Shown: positions 18,304 through 26,330 of the stretch, piece by piece
How the letters are laid out: each line of letters opens with the position of its first letter
How positions within the stretch are numbered: position 1 is the stretch's first letter
Origin: Microbulbifer okhotskensis
GTDB taxonomy: Bacteria; Pseudomonadota; Gammaproteobacteria; Pseudomonadales; Cellvibrionaceae
Length of the DNA: 39,905 bases
Assembly (NCBI RefSeq): GCF_023895975.1
Contig: NZ_JALBWM010000034.1
Location: forward strand, 1 to 39,905
Direction of reading: 5' to 3'
Position numbers and translations under genes: made by a program
The notes under the pieces: generated by a model
Told to the model about the DNA's origin: nothing
Database searches by the model: none
The model's input: only the letters and a program-made list of their open reading frames with translations

Positions 18304-19692
18304 ATGAGCCACATCCTCATCGTCGAAGATGAAGCCATTATCCGAACAGCGCTGCGCAAGCTATTGGAGCGGCACCGCTACAAAATCAGTGAAGCAGGTT
18401 CTGTCAGGGAGGCGCTCAGCAAATATCGCCTCAAAGAAGTCGACCTGATTATCTCCGACCTGCGCCTGCCCGGCGCACCGGGTACCGACCTGCTCAAGCA
18501 CGCCGGTGACATACCGGTGCTGATTATGACCAGTTATGCCAGCCTCAGGTCGGCGGTGGACTCGATGCGAATGGGGGCCGCTGACTACATCGCCAAGCCT
18601 TTCGACCACGATGAGATGCTCGCCACCGTGCGCAGGGTCATCGGCAAGGCAGAGCAAAACCGCGTTCTGCCCACCGCAGCGAAAGAGAATACCAGCACCA
18701 TTGCCGGCATGATCGGCACCAGCCCGGTAATGCGAGAACTCTACGGTCGAATCCATAAAGTCGCGCCCACCGATGCCACCGTCTTGGTTCACGGCGAGAC
18801 CGGCACCGGTAAGGAACTGGTCGCACGCGCTATCCACGAAGAGAGCCATCGCACAAACAAGCCTCTGATCTCCGTGAATTGTGCCGCTATTCCAGACACA
18901 CTCATTGAATCGGAGCTCTTCGGCTATGAAAAGGGCGCATTTACCGGTGCCCAGACGGCACGCGAAGGACTGGTTGCCGCCGCAGATGGCGGGACACTTT
19001 TCCTCGATGAGATTGGTGAGCTTCCTCTGGAAGCACAGGCCCGCCTGCTGCGCGTACTGCAAGAGGGCGAAGTTCGCCCAATCGGCTCGGTCGAGTCGCA
19101 CAAAGTGGATGTGCGCCTGGTAACAGCAACTCACCGCAATCTGCGCCAGTTATCGGCGGAAAGGAAGTTCCGGGAAGACCTTTACTATCGTATTAACGTG
19201 GTACAGATGACCCTGGCGCCCCTTCGCGAGCGCGGCAGAGACGTACTTGCATTGGCAGAACACCTGCTGGAAAAGTTCTGCACCAAGGTTGCGCGCCCGC
19301 TGTTACGCCTCTCTCCAGAAGCGATTCAGGCGGTAACGACGTACACCTGGCCCGGTAACGTACGCGAACTGGAGAATGCCATTCAACGTGCAGTAATCCT
19401 TACGGATAAGGACTGCAGGGAAATTGACCACAAAATTTTGGATATCGATCTCGATCTGGTCCCCATTGAGGAGACCATCGGCATCCAGCGCCCACGCAGC
19501 CTGCATACCGATCCCCGCGAGGACCTATCCCTGGAGGATTACTTCGCACGCTTTGTGATTGAACATCAAGACACCATGAGTGAAACCGAGCTGGCAAAGA
19601 AGCTCGGGGTCAGCCGAAAATGCCTGTGGGAACGCCGTCAAAAGCTCGGTATCCCGCGCAAAAAGAGCCGCCGCGCTGCCGCCGAAGCCTAA
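18304..19692 (+). CDS. cbrB: CbrB, NtrC-family sigma-54-dependent response regulator
   Basis: The 462 residues hold a receiver domain (phospho-acceptor D52 in IISDLRLPG, K98 in AKPF), an AAA+ domain with Walker A GETGTGKE (164-171), the sigma-54 contact loop GAFTGA (211-216) and Walker B FLDEIGEL, and a C-terminal Fis-type helix-turn-helix (ETELAKKLGVSRKCLWERR). It activates sigma-54 promoters after phosphorylation by CbrA. Its best-known target in Pseudomonas is the adjacent small RNA gene crcZ, and a matching sigma-54 promoter lies 240 bases downstream of its stop here. Confidence 0.97.
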   Translation: MSHILIVEDEAIIRTALRKLLERHRYKISEAGSVREALSKYRLKEVDLIISDLRLPGAPGTDLLKHAGDIPVLIMTSYASLRSAVDSMRMGAADYIAKPFDHDEMLATVRRVIGKAEQNRVLPTAAKENTSTIAGMIGTSPVMRELYGRIHKVAPTDATVLVHGETGTGKELVARAIHEESHRTNKPLISVNCAAIPDTLIESELFGYEKGAFTGAQTAREGLVAAADGGTLFLDEIGELPLEAQARLLRVLQEGEVRPIGSVESHKVDVRLVTATHRNLRQLSAERKFREDLYYRINVVQMTLAPLRERGRDVLALAEHLLEKFCTKVARPLLRLSPEAIQAVTTYTWPGNVRELENAIQRAVILTDKDCREIDHKILDIDLDLVPIEETIGIQRPRSLHTDPREDLSLEDYFARFVIEHQDTMSETELAKKLGVSRKCLWERRQKLGIPRKKSRRAAAEA

Positions 19693-19779
19693 CGAACCAC
19701 TCTTTCCACGGGGGGCCAGCCCCCACTTTCAGTTTCGATTACTCCCCCTTTCCTCACCAAAAGCTTCCCCAACAGAAAC

Positions 19780-19910
19780 TGTTACCCACCGTACGGAGAA
19801 GTAACCCTCAAGAGTGTTACCCAGACTCGCATGGAAGTAACAATACCTCTACCTTCCGTAACGCAATGGCTCCTCGAAAAGTTCCGTCAAATTTCGTAAA
19901 GATCGTAACC
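19780..19910 (+). promoter_or_regulatory. cluster of TGTTAC/GTAAC half-sites, putative CbrB enhancer
   Basis: TGTTAC at 19780-19785 faces GTAACC at 19801-19806 (15-base spacer), and TGTTAC at 19815-19820 faces GTAACA at 19837-19842 (16-base spacer). Additional GTAACG (19858-19863) and GTAACC (19905-19910) follow. Centres are about two helical turns apart. I recall CbrB sites in P. aeruginosa as TGTTAC-N14-GTAACA, which these resemble, though the spacer is one or two bases longer. They sit roughly 40-170 bases before the sigma-54 core, a normal enhancer distance. Confidence 0.7.
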
Positions 19911-19937
19911 AATTGATTTATAAGTGTTTTTTAAAGT

Positions 19938-19953
19938 TGGCATAGTAAGTGCT
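19938..19953 (+). promoter_or_regulatory. sigma-54 promoter of the CrcZ-like RNA
   Basis: TTGGCATAGTAAGTGCTTT contains GG at 19939-19940 and GC at 19951-19952 with exactly ten bases between, the invariant sigma-54 spacing. The -24 element TTGGCA is near consensus; the -12 element GTGCTT is acceptable. Transcription would start near 19963-19965. Confidence 0.75.
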
Positions 19954-19963
19954 TTACCTTTAG

Positions 19964-20310
19964 TACAGAAATTGAAAACAGCCAACAATAAAAATAAATG
20001 ACTGTTAAAAGCCCTATAACTACTCACAATAAGAGGGGCGAAACACAATAAAAATAATGGGGCGGCCGACAATAAAAGCAAAGAGAGGCCAAAACCGAAA
20101 GAACAACAATAAATAATAACAATAATTTTCAAGAAGAATAAGAATAACAACAAGCGCGTTGCAAACTGACTGAACTGTACCTGGGAGAGGGTGTTTGCTT
20201 GAAAGCAAATTGATAGCGCAAGGAAGCCGCTGCCTTCATACTCGTAATAATAATTCCCACATTCCTTTTTCCCCAAATTTATAAGCACCCGCATATTGCG
20301 GGCGCATTCC
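19964..20310 (+). ncRNA. CrcZ-like Hfq-titrating small RNA (putative)
   Basis: No plausible gene lies between cbrB and pcnB. The transcript expected from the sigma-54 promoter carries repeated A-rich, G-poor islands of the AAnAAnAA kind: 19984-19998, 20025-20031, 20044-20058, 20069-20079, 20102-20125, 20131-20153 and 20245-20254, each dominated by AACAATAA or AAGAATAA units. In Pseudomonas, CrcZ is encoded at this site, driven by CbrB and sigma-54, and binds Hfq (with Crc) through such CA motifs to relieve catabolite repression. The 3' end is uncertain; CCCGCA-TAT-TGCGGG (20288-20302) before CATTCCTTT is a candidate stop. Promoter, position and motifs are seen in the sequence; the function is inferred. 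Confidence 0.75.
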
Positions 20311-20318
20311 TTTGCGTG

Positions 20319-20327
20319 TGTTAGAAT
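20319..20327 (+). promoter_or_regulatory. possible extended -10 promoter of pcnB
   Basis: TGTTAGAAT gives an extended -10 (TG, one base, then TAGAAT at 20322-20327). The only -35-like hexamer (TTGCGG, 20296-20301) is 20 bases away, too far to count. Start would be near 20334, giving a structured pcnB leader with stems at 20363-20382 and 20381-20391. Confidence 0.4.
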
Positions 20328-20536
20328 CGCGCCCGCGAGTCCCGATCTCTGAGGATAGATAGCCGAAAAGGCTCCCTTTCGGGCTTCGCCCTGGGCCCCC
20401 CCAGGTACAGAGGCTCCAGCAGTGCCACCGTGAATCCCCGGTTGGAAGGGACTATTGCCACCACCAGATGTGTGGTCACGCACAGCGGGGCTTTCCCGGC
20501 CATCCCAAAATGGCAGCAGTCAACACAGACAGCCGT

Positions 20537-21889
20537 ATGCTCAACAACCTGATTAGTAGTATTAAGCGCTGGCGCAAGCCAGCCGACAAAGGCCCCCGGG
20601 TTATCGCCCGCAACGACCACAACATCTCACGCCGTGATATCAGCCGCGCAGCCCTGACGGTGATGAAACGCCTGCAGGAAGCCGGTTACCAAGCCTACAT
20701 TGTTGGCGGTGGTGTGCGTGACCTCATGCTCAGTGGGCACCCCAAGGACTTCGATATCGCCACCGATGCCACTCCGGAACAAGCCAAAGAGCTGTTTCGC
20801 GGAGCCCGCATTGTCGGGCGACGTTTCCGCATCCTTCACGCCCGAATCGGCCGTGAAGTTATCGAAGTTACCACTTTTCGCGGACATCACGCCGATGGCG
20901 AAGCCCATGAGGCCAAGCAGTCAGAGCATGGCATGCTACTGCGCGACAACGTCTACGGCGATTTGGAAAGCGACGCAATACGTCGCGATTTCACTGTCAA
21001 CGCCCTCTACTACACCACTAACGGTTTCGAAATTCACGACTATACCGGTGGCGTCGAGGACATTGAAAAGCGCCTGATCCGCATGATCGGCTCACCGGTA
21101 ACCCGCTATAAGGAAGATCCTGTGCGGATGCTGCGCGCCGTGCGCTTTGCCGCCAAGCTGGATTTCGCCATAGAGAGTCAAACTGAAGCCCCCCTCGAAG
21201 AGCTGGGCCCCCTGCTGCGCAATATTGCCCCGGCCCGACTGTTCGATGAGATACTCAAACTTCTCATGGGGGGGCACGGCGAGCGTACTTTTGAGCTCAT
21301 GCGCCGCTATCGGTTGTGGCAACACCTGTTCCCGGACAATGCCGCACAAATTGAGGGCAATACTGCAGCCCTCGAACTTTCCCGGCTGGCACTGCGCAAT
21401 ACGGACAAACGTATTCATGCCGACATGCGTGTCACACCCGCATTCCTGTACGCTGCTCTCCTGTGGCCGGCAGTCAATACCGAACAGCAAAAGCTGATTG
21501 CCAAGGGTATTCCAGCGGCGCCGGCACTGGCCCAAGCCGCCCAGAAAATAACTAGTTTACAACTGGCCCATACAGCAATACCCAAGCGTTTTTCTATCCC
21601 AATGCGCGAAATATGGGACCTGCAGCAACGTCTGCCGCAACGGGGTGGCAGCCGCGCCCAGCGCCTGATGGAACACCCGCGCTTCCGCGCAGCTTACGAC
21701 TTCCTGTTGTTACGTGAAGAAAGCGGCGAAATTGACGGGAATCTCGGCAAGTGGTGGACAGATTTTCAGCAGGGTGATGACGAACAGCGCCAACAAATGG
21801 TACGCATGTTGCAAACTAGCGGTGGCAGTGGACGACGTAGTCGCAACTCTCGCGGTGGGCGCCATCGCAAGCCAAGAGCTGAACAGTAA
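20537..21889 (+). CDS. pcnB: poly(A) polymerase I
   Basis: Adds 3' poly(A) tails that promote RNA decay. The nucleotidyltransferase core shows AYIVGGGVRDLML, the metal site DFDIATDATPEQ, and GRRFRILHARIG; RRDFTVNALYY and the RNA-binding domain (DPVRMLRAVRFAAKL) follow. The basic C terminus (RRSRNSRGGRHRKP) is typical. The frame is open to an ATG at 20468 and also has ATGs at 20510 and 20537; none has a convincing ribosome binding site, so I chose the one giving the usual family N terminus (450 residues). Its stop overlaps the folK start (TAATG), implying coupled translation. Confidence 0.93.
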   Translation: MLNNLISSIKRWRKPADKGPRVIARNDHNISRRDISRAALTVMKRLQEAGYQAYIVGGGVRDLMLSGHPKDFDIATDATPEQAKELFRGARIVGRRFRILHARIGREVIEVTTFRGHHADGEAHEAKQSEHGMLLRDNVYGDLESDAIRRDFTVNALYYTTNGFEIHDYTGGVEDIEKRLIRMIGSPVTRYKEDPVRMLRAVRFAAKLDFAIESQTEAPLEELGPLLRNIAPARLFDEILKLLMGGHGERTFELMRRYRLWQHLFPDNAAQIEGNTAALELSRLALRNTDKRIHADMRVTPAFLYAALLWPAVNTEQQKLIAKGIPAAPALAQAAQKITSLQLAHTAIPKRFSIPMREIWDLQQRLPQRGGSRAQRLMEHPRFRAAYDFLLLREESGEIDGNLGKWWTDFQQGDDEQRQQMVRMLQTSGGSGRRSRNSRGGRHRKPRAEQ

Positions 21890-22365
21890 TGCAGACGGTC
21901 TATATCGGGCTGGGTAGCAACCTGTCAGAACCCAACAAGCAATTGCGCAGTGCCCTCTCGGCAACGGACCAAATTCCCAACACCCGGTTACTGCGCTGTT
22001 CGAGTTATTACAGCAGCGCCCCTGTTGGCCCGGGCGAACAACCCGATTACCTCAATGCTGTAGCAGAGCTGCAGACGGCACTGCCCCCTTTAAAGCTCCT
22101 AGACCAACTCCAATCGATTGAGTTGGCCCACGGGCGCGAGCGCTCCATTCGCTGGGGGGCTCGCACCCTCGACCTGGATATATTGCTTTTTGGGCAGTCC
22201 CAAATTGACCTACCCCGCTTGCAGGTTCCGCACCCACGCATGAATGAGCGTAACTTCGTCCTACAACCTCTGGCGGAGTTGGCCCCCGAAGCCGAGTTGC
22301 CTGGCGGTGAATCTTTACAAGCGCTACTACAGAGCTGCCCCGACAATCGCCTGAATAAAATTTGA
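21889..22365 (+). CDS. folK: 7,8-dihydro-6-hydroxymethylpterin pyrophosphokinase
   Basis: Transfers pyrophosphate from ATP to the pterin precursor in folate synthesis. The 158 residues contain the N-terminal YIGLGSNLSEP and the signature RWGARTLDLDILLFG, then PHPRMNERNFVLQPLAELAPE. Length and motifs match monofunctional HPPK. The ATG overlaps the pcnB stop by one base. The order pcnB-folK-panB is conserved in Pseudomonas, here with a nucleoside kinase gene added before panB. Confidence 0.96.
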   Translation: MQTVYIGLGSNLSEPNKQLRSALSATDQIPNTRLLRCSSYYSSAPVGPGEQPDYLNAVAELQTALPPLKLLDQLQSIELAHGRERSIRWGARTLDLDILLFGQSQIDLPRLQVPHPRMNERNFVLQPLAELAPEAELPGGESLQALLQSCPDNRLNKI

Positions 22366-22474
22366 GCGGCTGCGCCCAACTGAGGCTCAACTACTCGACT
22401 GACGGCTCACTCAGTAGTACTTTTGCGTTTGCAATTCATCAGGGAAGACCCCCAGACAAAGAGGAGTCGCTCAA

Positions 22475-23161
22475 GTGGTTACCGAAAAAAGCGGGCCCAT
22501 TACGACTGAATTCAAGACGGGTAACAGGACTCCGCCAAAATTTATCGCTGTCGAAGGCAATATCGGTGTGGGTAAAACCACACTGACAAAGAAACTGGCC
22601 TCCACTTTCAACTACGGCACACTGCTGGAATTGCCGGAAGAAAACCCTTTCTTAGAACGTTTCTATCGTGACCCACAGAGTGCAGCACTCCCCACTCAAT
22701 TACACTTTCTGCTCCAGCGATCTCAACAAATTCAAGCACTCAGACAGGACGACATCTTTGAGCCTGTGCGGGTCTCTGATTTTTTGATCGAAAAGGACCA
22801 GCTCTTTGCCGAAGTGACTTTGGACAAAGATGAACTGTACTTGTACCAGCAGGTCTATAAACACCTCACCCTCGAAGTCCCCAAGCCTGACTTGGTAATT
22901 TACCTTCAGGCTCCCCTCGAAGTGTTGCAGACCCGTATTCGCAACCGGGGAATTCCTGCCGAACGCGCAATCAGTGATGAATACCTCGACACCCTCAACA
23001 ATGCCTATACCCGATTTTTCCACTTTTACGATGAGGCACCTCTACTTATCGTCAACACCGAGGAAATCGACATAGTCGATAGCCCAGAGGACTACAAACA
23101 GCTGGTCGAATATCTGTTCACGATCACCAGTGGCCGGCACTACTACAACCCAGGAAGTTAA
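22475..23161 (+). CDS. deoxynucleoside kinase family protein
   Basis: A 228-residue P-loop kinase. GNIGVGKT (28-35) binds ATP; SDFLIEKDQLFA and the LID arginine region (LQTRIRNRGIPAERA) are typical of the dNK/dGK/dAK family that phosphorylates deoxynucleosides for salvage. The GTG start at 22475 has an AGGAG ribosome binding site eight bases before it and is well supported; the first about 20 residues are poorly conserved in character. Placement between folK and panB suggests co-expression with the folate and pantothenate genes, but no specific functional link is evident. Substrate preference (dA, dG or dC) cannot be read here. Confidence 0.87.
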   Translation: MVTEKSGPITTEFKTGNRTPPKFIAVEGNIGVGKTTLTKKLASTFNYGTLLELPEENPFLERFYRDPQSAALPTQLHFLLQRSQQIQALRQDDIFEPVRVSDFLIEKDQLFAEVTLDKDELYLYQQVYKHLTLEVPKPDLVIYLQAPLEVLQTRIRNRGIPAERAISDEYLDTLNNAYTRFFHFYDEAPLLIVNTEEIDIVDSPEDYKQLVEYLFTITSGRHYYNPGS

Positions 23162-23166
23162 TCGTT

Positions 23167-23979
23167 ATGTACGCACCCTCTGAATTAGAAAAGCTCGTAA
23201 CCGTTCAATCCCTGCGAAAAAAGAAAGCCAACGGTGAGAAATTTATTACCGTCGCTCTCTACGATGCCCCCATGGCTGCGATGGCACAGAAATCTGGGGT
23301 AGAAACACTCCTTGTTGGAGATTCCCTTGGCATGACGGTGTTGGGTTATGACAGCACCGTGCCGGTTACCATGGAGCAGATGATCTATCACGTCGAAGCG
23401 GTCGCCCGCGGCAATAAAAAATCCCTGATCATGGGCGATATGCCTTTTATGACCTACGCCACCACCGAGCAGGCCCTGACCAATGCGACTCGCATCATGC
23501 AGGCGGGCGCGCATATGGTAAAAATGGAAGGCGGCGCCTGGCTTGCCGACACGGTGAGAATTCTTTCTGACCGAGGTATTCCCGTCTGCGCCCACCTGGG
23601 CCTCACCCCTCAGTCTGTCCACAAACTGGGGGGCTATCGCGTTCAAGGACGCGACGAAGAACACGCCAAGCAGATTCTTGAAGATGCCCTATTACTCGAC
23701 GAAGCCGGTGCTGACCTTGTCGTGTTGGAATGCGTGCCTGCGGACCTGGCAAAACGTATCACCAAATCAGTATCCATGCCCACCATCGGCATTGGCGCAG
23801 GGCGCGACTGCGATGCCCAGGTATTGGTAATAAATGACATTCTGGGTCTCACGGAACAGCCACCCAAATTTTCCAAAAACTTTCTGGTCGAAGCCGAGGA
23901 TATTCCCGGTGCTCTGCGTAAATACGCCGAAGACGTAAAAGAGGGCGTCTTCCCCGGCGAAGAGCATATTTTTCAATAA
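23167..23979 (+). CDS. panB: 3-methyl-2-oxobutanoate hydroxymethyltransferase
   Basis: Makes ketopantoate from 2-oxoisovalerate and methylene-tetrahydrofolate, the first step to pantothenate and CoA. The 270-residue TIM barrel has LLVGDSLGMTVLGYDST, MGDMPFMTY, GAHMVKMEGG, PVCAHLGLTPQSVH and TIGIGAGRDCDAQVLVINDILGL, all family blocks with the metal-binding aspartates. It begins five bases after the kinase stop, with AGGAAG inside the kinase's last codons as ribosome binding site. The usual partner panC does not follow; a thioesterase gene does. Confidence 0.97.
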   Translation: MYAPSELEKLVTVQSLRKKKANGEKFITVALYDAPMAAMAQKSGVETLLVGDSLGMTVLGYDSTVPVTMEQMIYHVEAVARGNKKSLIMGDMPFMTYATTEQALTNATRIMQAGAHMVKMEGGAWLADTVRILSDRGIPVCAHLGLTPQSVHKLGGYRVQGRDEEHAKQILEDALLLDEAGADLVVLECVPADLAKRITKSVSMPTIGIGAGRDCDAQVLVINDILGLTEQPPKFSKNFLVEAEDIPGALRKYAEDVKEGVFPGEEHIFQ

Positions 23980-24057
23980 TACTCCCCCATCCGGGTAACT
24001 CTTTCTCGGTATTTTTGCGGCAGAGAAGAACCTCTGCCGCTTCCAAGCGGTAGCACT

Positions 24058-24849
24058 ATGACGTTCGACCAACTACTCCAGGATTGGCGCTCTGGCCAGG
24101 GTACCTCCTGCGTGCCCGAGGGCTGGACCCAGGGCCGAGCAACTTTTGGTGGCTTGGTGGCGGCCATGCTGTATGAGCAAATGGCAGCTGAAATATCCGC
24201 TGCCAACAGCCTGCGCTCTCTTACGACTTCATTTGTCCGCCCTGTTGCCGCAGGCGCCATAGAAACCCGGGTAGAGATGCTCCGCGCGGGGCGCTCAGTC
24301 ACACAGATTAACGGGTATCTTGACCAAGGCGATACCGTCATGCTGGCGGGAATGGCCAGCTTCGGCAATGGCAGGGAATCTACTGTTCGCGTCAAGGGGC
24401 CCACAGCGCCTAAGTACCCCGCACCAGAGGAATGTCTCGCCCTGCCCTACATCGAAGGCGTGGTACCGGAATTTACACAGAAGTTCGACTACCGCATCGC
24501 TCGTGGGCAACTGCCGTTTAGTGGCTCCACTGAAAAAATACTGGGTGGATGGGTACGCTTTAAAGATGGCAGCAAATCCAATGCAGGCATCAGCCATTTA
24601 CTCGCACTGATCGATGCCTGGCCGCCGGCAACACTGCCAATGCTAAAAGCACCGGCACCCGCCAGCTCCTTAACCTGGACGGCAGAGTTTATGGAGCCCC
24701 TAGCCAAACACAAAGCTTCCGATTGGTGGCAATACCAAGCAGCGGTAGAACAGGCAGAAAATGGCTATGCAGTCATTCAGTCTCGCTTGTGGGATACCCA
24801 TGGACACTTGGCAGCGCTGTCCCAGCAAATGGTTACCCTATTTGGATAA
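24058..24849 (+). CDS. acyl-CoA thioesterase-like protein (double hot-dog)
   Basis: The 263-residue protein resembles TesB-related thioesterases: FGGLVAAMLYEQ and SLTTSFVRPV in the first hot-dog unit, and LTWTAEFMEPL with GYAVIQSRLWDTHGHLAALSQQ in the second. These fit hydrolysis of acyl-CoA to free acid and CoA, with the C-terminal aspartate/glutamine cluster as probable catalytic residues. It follows panB by 78 bases on the same strand and may share its transcript. The substrate is not determinable. Confidence 0.8.
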   Translation: MTFDQLLQDWRSGQGTSCVPEGWTQGRATFGGLVAAMLYEQMAAEISAANSLRSLTTSFVRPVAAGAIETRVEMLRAGRSVTQINGYLDQGDTVMLAGMASFGNGRESTVRVKGPTAPKYPAPEECLALPYIEGVVPEFTQKFDYRIARGQLPFSGSTEKILGGWVRFKDGSKSNAGISHLLALIDAWPPATLPMLKAPAPASSLTWTAEFMEPLAKHKASDWWQYQAAVEQAENGYAVIQSRLWDTHGHLAALSQQMVTLFG

Positions 24850-25194
24850 AAAATAGCGCCGACGTTCAACCTCCTCAATATATCCAGCGCAACAACATCT
24901 AAAAGACTTGCTCCAAGGACGGAATATTCAACGGACCAGAAGGTGCTATAGCGCCTTAAATGTCCTGTGAGAAATTTCATTCTATTCATGGCTTCCATTA
25001 CTTTCTTGTAAACAGTCCCCTCTACGCCATCTCTTACAGGAAAATAAAATAAAATAAACCTTCCTTACTCCAATTTGTAATCTACGCTATCCATCATCCC
25101 CAACTTCGAGAAACAAAGGCCCTACTGATAAAAAGGCCCACTTTTCGAACCCGTCAAAAACCAATTAGCGACAACCCGTTTGGAGAATAAAAAA
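24850..25194. other. 345-base gap, no gene seen
   Basis: AT-rich relative to the preceding genes. The only structure noted is an 18-base near-palindrome at 24940-24957 (AAGGTGCTATAGCGCCTT). No promoter with both boxes or coding frame with a ribosome binding site was found, apart from the site that serves the next gene. Confidence 0.6.
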
Positions 25195-26232
25195 ATGATA
25201 AAAAGAATATTAATTTCCCTGACTCTATTAGTCAGCTATCCCGTAGGTGCAGCTGATTTTGAAGATATATGGGACGCTGTCACCTCGTGCAACTGGTTCG
25301 AATTTATTGGCGATGTCGATGATACCGGCTCAAAAGACCTGGATGGTTACGAGTATGGTGACACCCACTTCGCCGATGCCAATTCGGGCAACTTTGACAT
25401 GATCGTCTACAACATGGATGGCTTTTTAGAATGTATTGGCGGCAACAGCAAGTCGGACTTCAAGCAGATTATTCGCACTTTCGACAGCAACCCCAAAGAT
25501 CTCTGGCTAATGCAAGAGGCGTGGAACAAAACGAAAGCCAACTACCTGGATGACAATGACAAGCTCGATAATGACACAGTCCCCTATCGCTCAAAGCACT
25601 GGAAAGGCACCGGCACTACTTTTGGTAACGGCTTGCTGACTTTCTCCAAGTTTCCCTTTGATCGTGATAACCGCGACGATAACGACTACTCATTTACCAC
25701 GTATGAAGAAGAAACTTTTAACAAATGTGCTGGCAATGACTGTGACACCGAAAAAGGCTTCACTGTCGCGAAAGTTGAAGTCACTGAAAATTATCATGTT
25801 CATATCTATAACACTCATATGGATGCTGGACATCAAGATGAGGATCTTAACGCTAAAGCCAAACAGCTTGACCAAATTGCTGACATGATTGTTGCCCACT
25901 CAAGTAACGCCACTGTTATTTTGGCCGGCGACTTCAATATGGCATTTGATGAAAATGATGATGACTGGCGCGGGGTTAATTACCAGACGTGGAAGGCATT
26001 CTTTGCCAAAACCGGTGGTAAGCATGCCTGCCAGTACATGCTGTCAGGCAGTGATACCAGCCTGGAAGCCTGTGACAATGAACTTCAGAACGACACGGAT
26101 CACGTCGTGGTAATCAATAATAACCCCAACTTTACACTGGAGGTTACCAACTACTACATTGGCGCTGCAGAGTATACCGGGCTGAGCGACCACGACCCAG
26201 TTTTTGTGGATTTTTCATGGGTTAAGCACTAA
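25195..26232 (+). CDS. secreted endonuclease/exonuclease/phosphatase-fold protein
   Basis: A 345-residue exported hydrolase of the EEP (DNase I/sphingomyelinase) fold. After a signal peptide (MIKRILISLTLLVSYPVGAA, then DFED) come N73 in YNMDG, E108 in LMQEAW, a GNGLLTFSKFP strand, the KGF segment, NTHMDAGHQD, GDFNMAF and the terminal LSDHDPV. These are the metal, phosphate and general-base residues of the family. The KG and THMDAG wording leans to the bacterial sphingomyelinase C side rather than DNase I. The protein is acidic (Asp/Asn-rich), common in secreted marine proteins. GGAG at 25182-25185 supports the ATG at 25195 over the in-frame TTG at 25180. Confidence 0.82.
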   Translation: MIKRILISLTLLVSYPVGAADFEDIWDAVTSCNWFEFIGDVDDTGSKDLDGYEYGDTHFADANSGNFDMIVYNMDGFLECIGGNSKSDFKQIIRTFDSNPKDLWLMQEAWNKTKANYLDDNDKLDNDTVPYRSKHWKGTGTTFGNGLLTFSKFPFDRDNRDDNDYSFTTYEEETFNKCAGNDCDTEKGFTVAKVEVTENYHVHIYNTHMDAGHQDEDLNAKAKQLDQIADMIVAHSSNATVILAGDFNMAFDENDDDWRGVNYQTWKAFFAKTGGKHACQYMLSGSDTSLEACDNELQNDTDHVVVINNNPNFTLEVTNYYIGAAEYTGLSDHDPVFVDFSWVKH

Positions 26233-26302
26233 CTCATCAATACAGCCTATCCCGCAGGGGATCGGGAGAGGCTTTACAGCCATTTTTTCCAATAAAAAAT
26301 GC

Positions 26303-26330
26303 AAGCTGTCCAGCCATGGCTGGACAGCTT
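26303..26330 (-). terminator. 28-base perfect palindrome with T-run on the minus strand
   Basis: AAGCTGTCCAGCCATGGCTG followed by GACAGCTT is a perfect palindrome. Read on the minus strand it is followed by GCATTTTTTATTGG, so it would terminate the zntB remnant. It may also stop the plus-strand gene ending at 26232. Confidence 0.75.

Noticed and set aside
18361..19134. 257-codon minus-strand frame
   Set aside because: Antisense to the cbrB receiver and AAA+ regions, which are unambiguous.
19984..20154. A-rich repeats considered as an origin or DnaA-box region
   Set aside because: No DnaA boxes (TTATCCACA-like) and no dnaA, gyrB or parAB neighbours; the sigma-54 promoter and cbrB context explain the region better.
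19887..20483. 198-codon minus-strand frame across the cbrB-pcnB gap
   Set aside because: Its phenylalanine/leucine-rich product is simply the complement of the A-rich RNA islands; no ribosome binding site and no protein-like domain order.
20408..20536. Longer pcnB N terminus through the leader
   Set aside because: The frame is open, but no start there has a ribosome binding site and the translation does not resemble known PcnB N termini; left unresolved in the pcnB entry.
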